A stretch of DNA of 64,000 nt from Nostoc sp. 'Peltigera membranacea cyanobiont' N6 (GTDB lineage Bacteria > Cyanobacteriota > Cyanobacteriia > Cyanobacteriales > Nostocaceae): the NCBI RefSeq assembly GCF_002949735.1, contig NZ_CP026681.1, positions 2,232,001 to 2,296,000 of the forward strand, in the 5' to 3' direction. Below, piece by piece: positions 27,301 to 37,000 of the stretch; the stretch's first letter is position 1, and the number at the start of each line of letters is the position of its first letter. Both the position numbers and the translations under genes were made by a program. A model generated the notes under the pieces. That model was not told the origin of the DNA, made no database searches, and was given only the letters and a program-made list of their open reading frames with translations.

Positions 27301-28009
27301 GTCCATCGGGGGATAGAATCATTCCCTCTTGATACAAATAACCCGTGTTTTCCAGAAAGCTGAGAGAAACTCCACCAGCCAAAGCCATGTCACATTCCCC
27401 GTTGAGCAAACTTTGGCAAGCAAAGTGAACAGCAGCTAAGGAAGTAGAACAGGCCGTTTGCACATTCACCGCCGGCCCTGTCAAATTGAGTTTATAAGCC
27501 ACTCGCATCGGCAAAAAATCTTTGTCGCTACAAATTAGTAGTTGTAAAGGATCGACTGTCTCTAAAAGTTCGCGGTTTGGAGTTAGATTGTTGAGCAAAT
27601 AACTATTCAGACCTAGACCCGCATAAACACCGATCAAACCCTTGTAAATTTGGGGATTGTAACCAGCCTGTTCTAAAGCTGTCCATGCCGATTCTAAGAA
27701 AAGGCGCTGTTGCGGATCGACGATCTCAGCTTCTTTAGCACTATAACCAAAGAAATTCGCATCAAATAACTCCATGCCTGACAGAACAGCATTAGCTTTT
27801 ACATAGTTGGGGTTACTCAGCCAATCTGGATTAACGCCAGCCTCTAACAATTCCTCGTCTGTAAACCAAGTGATAGATTCTACCCCAAGAGATAGATTCT
27901 GCCAAAATTCATCAATATCTTTGGCTCCTGGAAACCGGCCCACCATTGCAATAACGGCGATTTCATAATTATTTAACTCTTCGTTGTTATTGACATTATC
28001 CATTGCCAT
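21389..28009 (-). CDS. Terminal PKS module with its own AT: KS-AT-KR-ER-carrier-TE
   Basis: 2206 residues. KS (about 17-440) is active: VQTACSTSLAAVH, EAHGTGTPLGDP, NVGHLNAAAG. AT (about 540-850) has GHSIGEYVAA and NHAFHS, which indicates malonyl-CoA. KR (about 1160-1370) has TGGLGGIGLALAEYL and the catalytic Tyr in VDYCAANAF. ER (about 1430-1740) follows the KR with an intact NADPH loop, HAAAGGVGMAAIQIA. The carrier has a PCP-like FMLGGDSLVAV (Ser about 1866). TE has GWSMGG (about 2024) and a late His in NGDHFTL. There is no DH, and KR precedes ER, unlike standard modules. The protein extends an aminoacyl chain by two carbons and releases it. Its start lies 7 bases after the giant synthase stop, and its acidic N-terminus (NVNNNEELNNYE) may dock the basic tail of that protein. 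A Gly-rich linker at 26641-26680 derives from G/C-rich repeats. Confidence 0.93.
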   Translation of the reverse strand: MAMDNVNNNEELNNYEIAVIAMVGRFPGAKDIDEFWQNLSLGVESITWFTDEELLEAGVNPDWLSNPNYVKANAVLSGMELFDANFFGYSAKEAEIVDPQQRLFLESAWTALEQAGYNPQIYKGLIGVYAGLGLNSYLLNNLTPNRELLETVDPLQLLICSDKDFLPMRVAYKLNLTGPAVNVQTACSTSLAAVHFACQSLLNGECDMALAGGVSLSFLENTGYLYQEGMILSPDGHCRAFDANAQGTIGGSGVGIVVLKRLNEALADGDCIQAIIKGSAINNDGALKVGYTAPSINGQAAVIAEAQAVAGVDAETISYIEAHGTGTPLGDPIEIAALTQAFAQSTDKKGFCAIGSVKTNVGHLNAAAGVTGLIKSVMALQHKLLPPSLNFSTPNPKIDFANSPFYVNTTLSEWKTNNIPRRAGVSSFGIGGTNAHVILEEAPVFGQGAGGREQGRNYQLLVLSAKTAIALDRATSNLADHLKQHPELNLADVAYTLSIGRWVFNHRRMVVCQNLGEAVKVLSSLESKQVFSNCTEVVDRSVVFMFPGQGSQYVNMTREIYQTEAIFREQVDLCSEILLPQLGLDLRHLIYPDNENSDRASKQLQQTAIAQPAIFVIEYALTKLWQSYGVNPVAAIGHSIGEYVAACIAGVFSLEDALSLVAARGQMMQQLPNGAMLAIPLPEDRVKSLLGQELSLAAINQPFQCVVSGSTTAVDALENQLTTQGIECRRLHTNHAFHSQMMEPILEAFAHRVKQVTLNPPNIPYISNLTGTWITATQAINPDYYAQHLRSTVLFAQGVEKLLATPEQILLEVGPGRTLTTLAKRHPDKAAAQMVLTSVRHPQEEQSDIAFLFTTLGQLWLAGAKVDWFGFYKQEQHYRLPLPTYPFERQRYWIEPPRKNVLEFQTTPSKKPDIADWFYVPSWKRSPLSVSQLEHLQGSVLLFINECNLGSQLAKELKNEFQKVIVVKIGESFKKENQGSYTLNPRQSKDYETLLAELGDIPKTIVHLWSLAEKSHAASELAGIDQALDLGFYSLLFLAQAFGKQNVTDRFQLIVISNNMQDVTAEEKLRPDQATLIGPVRTIPKEYPYLSCRSVDVVIPQSETWQEKQLIRQLQAELKVKSDQQIIAYRKQHRWVQTFESVRLENSNRGIQRLKEGGVYLITGGLGGIGLALAEYLALTVKVKLILTGRSYFPAQTDWEQWLASHDAQDDTSYKIQKLQAIEKLGTKVLIVNADVTNLEQMQNAIAQALELFGQINGVIHSAGVPGGGVIQLKTPEIAQKVLVPKIRGTLVLDALFKDVQLDFFILCSSLSSILNDFGQVDYCAANAFLDAFAHHKTSENGTFTVSINWDGWQEVGMAAAAAKQRIGTLDLPLTPARIDEREKTFSASQSQNFCLEISSPGILETLRFQTAKRQKPGAGEVEIEIYAAGLNYKEVLLALGMLPVQSNTPLNFGLECAGKIVALGEGVEGYQLGDEVIAFSSSCFSAFTTTSASYVAPKPNHLSLEEAATIPISFMTAYYALNKLGRLCKGESVLIHAAAGGVGMAAIQIAQTIGAEIFVTAGSPEKRAFLHSLGIEYVMDSRSLAFADEVMQYTNGKGIDVVLNSLGGEFIPKSLSILAPYGRFLELGKQNIDENSQVGLRLSEKSLSFFTIDLEPNIPNFSSIFLEVVQHFKNGNFSPLPHQVFPISEVAIAFEYMAQAKHIGKLVVSLQDKEALKKIASEVFNGVRSDHIFPKISQPADSGLYEQAIATTNILHKDHKLGLLPAEGVDVFRRLLCNTLPQVIVSTRDLHSRIEQNQVSTLLSFLEESSKEDLPKQLHQRPPITQAYVVPRNKLEQIIAGIWEDVLGFEQVGIHDDFFMLGGDSLVAVRVMAQIKNIFQAELPLATLLQNPTIAQLSQLLKASNHSTINRHLQKLGFHQDKIKVSDSFSEMSNAINSVLVPIQLKGEQVPLFCVHPVGGNVLCYAALSQQLGQEHPIYGLQSLGLIEQQLTLNTIEAMASHYLEEILTVQPQGPYHLIGWSMGGIISYEIAQQLIHRGETVALLVLIDSHIPTAEDIPGKDQLLVEFIKDLAGQSRQSLHSVLESLEGKLVSLEQVFKLTQHHQLFPSELSLEQLQRLWRVFQVNMLALTQYHPQPYNGAVLSLVASESVAQASHTVSNGGDRVIWDTLIKGELSVHIINGDHFTLMREPNQVAEIAYYLGCYL
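26641..26680. repeat. CCCCTGC-type short repeat inside the KS-AT linker
   Basis: Near-tandem CCCTGCCCC units (plus-strand reading) sit within the coding sequence. They translate on the minus strand as GQGAGGREQGR between KS and AT of the terminal module. The same repeat type lies in the linker at 43096-43229. Confidence 0.7.
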
Positions 28010-28016
28010 ATCTTCA

Positions 28017-31000
28017 CTATTGATTACGAGATCGGTGCTGTCGCCTGAGTTGTAATTGTCCGTTTTTTAAAGCTTTAATATCACTCTGAATTTGGTTGCG
28101 AGGATTATTTTTCTCGGATGTATCTTGTTTAGGCAACTTCCCGCTTAAGTATTGACTTAAAGTTTGGATAGTTGGGTACTTAAACATATCAATTATTGAA
28201 AGTTCCGAACTCAATACTGCTTGCAATTGTTGATTAATTTGTACTAGAAGTAACGAATGACCTCCCAGTTCAAAAAAATTATCGCAAATTCCCACTTTTT
28301 CTACTTGCAGCGCCTTTTGCCAAACTTCAGCGATGATTTTTTCCACCTCTGTTTTTGGCATTACATAATTAGCTTCATCTAAAAGAGTTGGTTCTGGTTT
28401 CGGAAGGGCGCGACGGTCTACTTTTCCGTTGGGGTTCACGGGTAGTGCTTTGAGGAACACAAAAGCAGAAGGTATCATATAGTCGGGTAATTTCTGTTTG
28501 AGGAAGCTCCGTAACTCGCTAGTACTGGGGGGGTGAACTTGGGGAACAATATAGGCGATCAGACGCTTAAAATTGGGATTGTCTGCTTCTGCAATCACCA
28601 CAGTTGAGCGGACTTCTGGGTGTGTCTCTAGTACAGCTTCGATTTCCCCAGGTTCGATGCGAAAGCCGCGAATCTTAACTTGATTGTCGCGGCGACCAAG
28701 ATATTCAATATTGCCATCGGGTAAGTAACGACCGAGATCGCCCGTGGCGTAAATTCGTTCTCGAACAGAGCCTTCTAGCGGACTAACAAATGGATTGGTG
28801 ACAAATTTGCGCTCAGTAAGTTCTGGGTTATTGAGATAGCCTTGCGCTAGACATTCACCACCGATAAAAATTTCTCCGGCGATGCCGATGGGCATTAGAT
28901 TGTAGTCTTCGTCCAAGATGTAAATGGCGACACCAGGAATGGGACATCCAATGGGAGGCAAGACCGGCCAAGAGTTAACATCCTGCTCCAGAGTGAATGA
29001 TGTGATGACATGAGTTTCCGATGGCCCGTATTGATTTTGTAAAATGCATCCAGGTGCATCTCGAAACATCTGGGAAATTGCTGAGGTGATTCTAAGAGCT
29101 TCGCCAGCAATAATCACTTCCCGCAAGGTATGCAAAGAACGTCCTGAGATCCGAAGTTGTTCGGCAAGACTGCTCAGAGCAACATAGGGAAGATACAAAC
29201 GCTCAATCTGCCGATCTTCTATTAACTTAGCTAATTCAGCCGGGTTGCTACGCACGTTCTCGTCAATCAGTACCAGGCTACCTCCGCCGCCCAGAGTGGA
29301 GAATATCTCTTGAAATGAGACATCAAAATTCAGTGATGCGAATTGCAGGGTTCGAGGTGTTTGACATTCTCCGGCTTGAGAAATCTGCCACTGGATCAAA
29401 TTCATCACGGCTCCATGTCCCATAGCTACCCCTTTGGGTTGTCCGGTAGAACCAGATGTATAAATGACATAAACCAAGGAGTTCGCAGGTAGTAGGGGAG
29501 ACGGCGAAATTTCCTGTGGTACTTCGCCTTGCTCTACGGACAAAATCGGCAGTCTTTGTTTCTCAGATCCGAACAGATTTATCAGTCGATCGCGCAGCTT
29601 TTCCTCAGTCAATATAACGATCGGCTCTGCATCTTCGATGACAAAAGTCAGACGTTGCTGCGGATAAGCCGGATCGAGCGGCAAGTAGGCAGCCCCCGCC
29701 TTCAGAACTGCGAGAATCGCCACTACCTGGTAAATGGAGCGTTCAGTGAATATACCCACAATCATGCCAGGGAAAACACCCATCTCCCGCAGACGGCTAG
29801 CTAATCCAGCAGATTGCCGATCTAATTCCAAATACGTCAGCGATCGCTGATTGTGGATAACTGCGACTGCTTCGGGTGTTTTCTGTGCCTGGATCTCAAA
29901 TAGGTGGTGGACGCATTTCTGTAGGTTATCAGCTTTTTTAGGGACGCGATCGCCAATGCTGCATTTATTCAGCAGCTTTCTTTGTTCGTCCTTACTCAGT
30001 AACTCCAAGCTATGAATCGGTTGATTGGGGTTTTGGCAAACCGCTTTTACCAGGTTGCTAAAATGTTCTGCCAGCCGGACGATAGTGGGTTGCTGAAAAA
30101 GGTCGGTATTATACGCCATATTCACCAAGATTTCGTTGCATTGCTCAACGATTTCCAGGCGGAGTTCGATTTCCCCTGCCGGACTAGGCCCTGCTACTAC
30201 CGAAACGCCCTCCAACTGATCTTGCAATGTCTGTTCTACCTCTGGTTTCCAGAAACTTTGCATTGCAAAGGAGGTTTGGAATACCGGGGAATGCGCTAAA
30301 TCGCGAGAAATGCAAAGTTCGGAAACCTGTTTGGGAAACGGAAAGTGTCCACGATCCAGTCCATCGGCTACTGTGATTTTGAGGCGCTGCAACAACTCAA
30401 CCAATGGCTCCTTGACGTTAATTTGCGTTCTAATCGGAACCATATTAATAAAGTAGCCCACAGTGTTGGCAAATCGATCTTCAGGTCTTCCTGCACTCGC
30501 AACGCCAACAATGATGTCGCTTTGAAGGGTATATCGAGCCAGCAATGCCTGATAGATTCCGAGCAATAACACGAACAAGCTGACATTCTGATTCTTGGCC
30601 AAAGCTCGAAGCTGGTGGGTTGTATTTGATTCCAACTTACTGGAGATTGTCGTACCTGCATAGGTTTGGCTGGGGGGACGCTCCCGGTCGAATGGCAACG
30701 CCAGCAGTGGCAGAGTACCGCTCAGTTGCTTTTTCCAATAGGATAGACTGGCTTTGCCGCGTTCGCTACAGATTAATGCCTGTTCCCAGGCAACGAAATC
30801 TGCATAGTCGGCGCTCTCTGACGAAGCAATTGCAGGTTCGCTTCCTTGGGAAAACGCCGCGTAGGCGTGTAGGAAGTCGTGCAGCAGAATGGGCAAAGAC
30901 GATCCGTCAACCACCAGATGATGAATCACAATTAGTAACTTGTAGCGGTTCTGCGACTGGTGAAAGAGATGAAGGCGAACAAGTGGATCGCTTTCCAGAT

Positions 31001-34000
31001 CGAAAACTCGATCGGCGGCGGATCTTAACTTATCTTGTAACACTGCATCCGTTGCGAAATCGCGATCGCTATCCTCGAAGAAAAACTCGGTCTGCGAACG
31101 AATGGTTTGGATGGGATTTCCTTTGTCGTCGGTGTGGAATTGCGATCGCAGTATCGGGTGACGCTCCATTAGGAAGGATGCTGCTTGTTTGATGGCATTA
31201 ACATTAACGAGCCGATCGAATTGTAGCGTTACAGGGACGTTGTAAGCCGACATCTTCGGAACCAACTGGTGCAACAGCCACAATCCGCGTTGTCCTTCAG
31301 ACAGGGGGAAAGTCGATACACGCACCTTGCTGGTTGTTTGTGGCTCGGAAACTGACTCTATTTCACTTGTCACATTTAGAGCGATCGCTGCCCGTTTTTG
31401 CTCAATTAGTCGGCACAGAGCTTCCACGGTTCCATAGTCTGCTAGTTCACGATGCCCGATCTCGACGTGGAGACGTTTTTGTAGCCGCCGTGCAATTTCC
31501 ATACTACGAATCGAATCAACGCCTAGTTGCCAGAGGGATAGGTGCGGTCTAATTTCACTTTCGGTGAGGTCAATGGATTCAGCCACAATTGCGGTGACAA
31601 TTTCCTGTACGCTCTGACTTGCGTCGTTTGGGTTGGAATTGCCCTGTGCGATCGCCCCATTAAACTTCGGTTCATCCGAATTAGAACTGCTGGCAGTTTC
31701 CCAGAAACACCGTTTCTCAAATGGATAATTTGGCAAAGAAATCCTCTGAACCTGTTTCTGTTCCCAAAGCGACACCCAAGGAATCTTGCCACCCTGAACC
31801 CAGAACTGGGCAAGTTTTTCGTAGTTCCGTTGTTCAAGGAATAGCTGTAACACCATCGCGTCGGCACCACCAGCCAATAGCGTTTGTAATGAGTTGTCGG
31901 TTTCGGTAATATTTCCGACATAAGTGGAAATTTTCCTTGACAAATTGCTTTGGGTATGTAACATAAGATGAGTCAGCCCACTCCTCAACTCATCAATGCT
32001 GTTGACGACCAGTGCCACTCTCGATGCCATCGCCTCGCGTCCTACCTGGAGCGTGAAGGCAAGATCCGCCAAGGAAACGTCTTGATTGCGATCGAGAAAC
32101 TCAATCAATTGAGATATTTGAGCTTGCCGACAATCGTCGTTCTTGGCAGATAAAATGATGATTTGGGGCGAATCCTGGGCAAGTTTCAGAGTCTCTTGAC
32201 TTGGCTCTCGCCGATATTCTTCAACAATCAAATGAGCATTGACACCACCAGATCCGAGTGCAGTAATGCCCGCTCGTCTAGGCAAACAGATGCCATCAAT
32301 CGTCAACGGCGACCAAGGCTCAAGTTCTGTCTGCAACTGAAACGGAAGTGAGGCAAAATCGATGTCTGGATTAAGCGGTCTGACCACTTTTGTTGGACAA
32401 AGTTTTCTGTGTTTTAGCTGTAGCACGACCTTCATAAACTGCGCCATTGCCGAAACGGATTCGCCATGTCCGATGGTCGATTTCAGCGTTCCCAGTCGGT
32501 AACATTGCCAACGATCCTCAGCGCGATCGCCAAACACTTTTTTCAGTGCATTCAACTCCAGGGAGTCTGCAATTTCCAATCCCATTGCTGCTGATTCGAT
32601 GTAACCCACTGACCTGGGATCGATGCCACCGCGATCGAGCGCCTGACTAATAACCTCAGCTTGGCGAAGCGGATTTGGGGTACCGTAAGCGTTGGCTCGA
32701 CCGCTATGATTGACGGCACTGCTGCGAATAACCGCAACAATAGAATCGTTGTCCCGACGTGCATCCTCAAGACGCTTCAGGACAACAGCTCCGACACCTT
32801 CTCCAGGTACAAAGCCAGTTCCGCCTTCGCCGAAGACTCTTGGCATCTTCGATTCAGCCAGCAAGCCGACCTCGCATAGATACTTGTAATTTCTCGGATC
32901 GAGATACAGATTGACCGCGCCAACGATCGCCATTTGCAGGTCGCCGCGACGCAGTGCTTCACACCCCTGGTGCAGCGCTACGAGGGCTGAGGAACACATT
33001 GTATCGACAGCTACGCTTGCCCCTCGAAGATCCATCGCATGGGAGACGCGATTGACCATAGCGGCAAAAGAAGTGTTGAATCCCACCTTGGTGACGGCAC
33101 CATATACCCCAATGCGATCGCGCACCGCATCGTCGAGTCCTGACGGCGAATATCCCGCATCTTCAAATGCACGCCAGCATTCCTGCAAAAATACCCTTGC
33201 CTGGGGGTCCATTTGAGCCGCTTCTCGTGGCGATATATTAAAAAATAGCGGGTCAAAAGTGTCAAAGTCTTCTAAAAATGCGCCCCATTTGCAGTAACTT
33301 TTTCCTTGTTCCCGTGCCATCTTTGGATCGGCTTCAAAGAAGCCATCCATGTTCCATCGGTTGTTTGGCAAGTCAGTGATGCAATCTCTTCCCGATTGCA
33401 GGTTTTCCCAAAATTCTGTTAGGGTCTTAGCCTGGGGAAATCTACCGCTCATTCCAATTACGGCGATCGCATCTTCGATTGGGTCGCGCGACTGATGTAA
33501 GGCGATGGTCTTAGCTACAAAATCTGTAGACGGCTGCTTATTTGCAGTGCTTTCTTGGATGGCTGCTTTCGGCTCAGGATGGTCTTCCAGTTTTACCAGC
33601 TTCGCAAAGTTTGTCCGTTGAGTTTCGGCGAAATGGTTGACTAAGGCATCAATCGTTGATGCTTCAAAAAGCAATCCCGCTTTCACACCTTCAAAGTGTT
33701 TGTTGAGCGCATTGGTCAACTGGGCGATGATTATGGAATCAACACCATAAACGGCGAGGGGTTCTGATGAATCGATTCGGTTTCCATCCATCATCAAAAC
33801 CTCACCGATCAGTTGTTTGAAGTAAGTCGTCCCCTTTTCCTTCAATTCCTTCAATGCAGATGAAGCACCTTCCTTGTCGTTCGGTTGCCTAAAGTTAAGT
33901 GCTTGCTGTTTTGGAGAAGGTACGGAAGAGATCGATTCTGGCTGGCGAACAACACCATCACTAACAGCGACAATCACCTGTTGTCCCAACGAATCAGCCG

Positions 34001-37000
34001 AACGCGCCGGGTAAGCGATCGCTTGGAAACCCTCTTGCTGGAGAACTCGTTTCCAGTCTTCTGCTAGCAGGAACGGCGATCCAGGTACTCGTGCATCTTC
34101 AGCTAACCACCATCCTGCCAACAAACCGAAAGTGAGGTGAGAAATTAATGAAGTTTGGGTAATTTCATTGAGGAAAATCACGCCTTGTCCGCGCAAGGCG
34201 GCTTTAGCGTTACGTAGAGATCGGCGAATATTGGCTGTTGCATGGATACAGTTGGTGGCAATAACTATATCAAAAGAGCCGATTGGAATGCCCTGCTTCG
34301 ATAGAGGCTGGTCAACGTCAAATAATTGTGTTCGCAAAAACGGATACTTGGGTGCAAAGTGTCTTTCTGCGCGAACCAGAAATGCTGGGGAAATGTCTGT
34401 ATAAAGATATTCGCCAACGATATTGCCAAAAGGTTCGAGATGGTGTAGTACAGTTGCTGTCGTCGCTCCTGTGCCAGCGCCAATTTCCAGAATTCGTATA
34501 GGTGTCAACGCATCGACCCGGCATCGTTCCTGTAGGTAGTTAACTACAGTTTGGGCAAGCAGTTCGTTGAAATGCGTCGCGATCGCATTCCTTTCGTAGA
34601 TTCCTTCTACCAGTGACATGGAACCATTTGGGAACATGATATCTGTTGCTCGCTTTTGTGCCTTCAGAATCGCTGGAAGTTCGCGCATACAAACATCCAC
34701 CAGCGTGACGATCGCCTGGATGTGAGGCATACTGTCCCAATGCATTTTCTGGCGATTCCATTCGTCCCAGATATCACCGAGATTCCCTTGCACGTTATCA
34801 GGGATAACTGCGATCGCCAGGCGACGACTCTCTTGCAACCAGAGTTGATAGAATTCTGGAAGAGCGGCTGACAGAGTGGCGTGTGGATGCAACAAGTCAA
34901 GGTTTACCAGTGTGCCATGCAAGAGTTTCAGTAGCAAGGTTTCTATGGCTGCAATCGGTTCTAGATATTGCTTTGCTATGGCTGCAACGCGATGGTCATG
35001 CCAAGGAACTTGCCTAAGTGCCGATTCAATACAAGACGGATTGACCGGGGGATAAACATCAAGCCACTCGTCGTCCTTGACCAAATCGAGCCTGTCTAAA
35101 CGAGTGGTTTTCAAGAGAGCAAGTTGATGCAGAGGGCTGACCAGAAAGGCCGACAGCGCTTCTAAACCCTGTTGCGATGCGATCGGCTCAATCCCGCACT
35201 GTTTCATGCGGATTTTCGTGGCGTCAGGGATGGTGTTACCAGTTCCGACGTTCCAGTATCCCCAATTTACAACCTTTACAGGGAATGGGAGGCAACGGTT
35301 CAACTCGATTGCGAAAGAGTCCTTGAACGCGCAGCCTGCGGCATAACCGCTCATACCCCCACCGCGAGTTAAAGAAATAATAGAGGAAAAAAACAGCATG
35401 AAATCTAATGGCTCGTGTTTAAACACGGTTGCCATATTCACACTAACATCGATCTTGGATGACAAAATCGAGCGGAATCGGTTCTCGTCCATTTCACTGA
35501 GGCTTTGGTCGAATTGCCCAACAGCCGAATGAATGACACCATGTATCTGGGAGTACCGAGACTTGATGGACTTGTACGCTTCAGTCAGTGATTCTCGATC
35601 GGATGCGTCAGCCTGTAAATATTCCGGGGCGTGACCAATTTGTTTTAACGTGTCAATTTTTTGACGAATTTCATCGTCAATTTGCCGACGACCGATCCAG
35701 ATGACTTTGGCATCATAATTTTCAATAACGAAGCGCGACCAAGCACTGCCTATGCCACCTGCCCCGCCGATAACGACGTAGACACCACGGTTTTTATAAG
35801 CAGAATGAAACTCATCAGCTTCAGGGGTCGCAACGTTCCGCATTGGGATCGGAGTCTGTCGATACCATTCCCCGTCTCGCCAAGCGAAAACCATGCCTGC
35901 ACTATCGTCGGGAAAATGTTCTAGATCGACAGACGAAAGCGATCGCCCTTTTTGCAGATCCAAAACGCGGACGTTCCAAGAAGGCAGTTCTTTGGCAAGG
36001 ACACCTGAAAAACCATGCACGGCGGAATGCACCGGATTTGACGACTCATCTTTATTAATAGCAGCAATCTGCGTCGTCATGAAAGTAAGAGCCAGATTTT
36101 TTGTAGCGTAGCCAGCCGAGAGCAGGGACTTGGCAATCCGAAAGACCGAAAGTATCCCGCCCTCTTGTGCAGATAACACTGTACCATCATCTAGCAACGA
36201 ACAGTTATCTTCGGGAACGACAATGATAATGTGCTGCCAAGGTAAATTTGTCTCTAACCTGCCTTTGAGAGACTCAATCCGGTCTTTTGCCATGTCGCCA
36301 AAATAGGATGCGTGATTGAAGCAAGCTCTCAGATCGTCTTTGAGTTCCGCATCTACACCAATAATCAGCGTTCGCTGTGTGCGATCGCTAAAAGGCAGGT
36401 TTGCTTTCAGTAAAGGTATTGCATTCCAGCACGGCACCAAGGCGTACAGCTTCGCCTGCGCCTTATCTTGCGCCAAATCTGACTGCGTTGCCTTCAGATC
36501 CTCCTCATCGCCATTAAGCGGGCAAATCCAATAACTTTCGCGGGCAAAAGCATAAGTAGGCAGACTAATTCGCTGGGGAAATCCCTTGGCGTAAAGTTTG
36601 CTCCAATCAACGGTCATGCCCTTAGTCCAGCCATCAACTAAAGCGGCATATTCACAGTTATTCATCCAACCTGCGATCGCTTCAGACACATCCCTGTTTG
36701 CCAAAAGACTAGCCAGATATTCCTTGCCAGATTTGATGTCTCCGTAGAACAATCCCGATTTGGTATCCGAATCGTTCCAGGCCATTTGCAGCTTATTTCT
36801 CAGTTCAGCGATCGACTCAACCACAAAGCCGAGACGTGTTTGCATCGCTTCTCGTCCAACTTGCAGCGTGTAGGACAAGTTTGCCAGGAAGTTTTCTTCA
36901 TCATTGAGATTTTTTGAACAATTCTCTTCTAAGAATGCTACCAAGTTGGCGACTTGACCCTTAAGACACTCGTTGTTCTTTGCAGAAAGGACGATTGGGA

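Noticed and set aside
30620..31192. A 190-residue plus-strand ORF opposite the giant synthase, and other long antisense ORFs such as 62888-63313 and 54443-54667
   Set aside because: They lie opposite strongly conserved PKS/NRPS domains, have Arg/Ser/His-rich low-information sequences and no ribosome binding sites. They are products of codon bias on the real strand.
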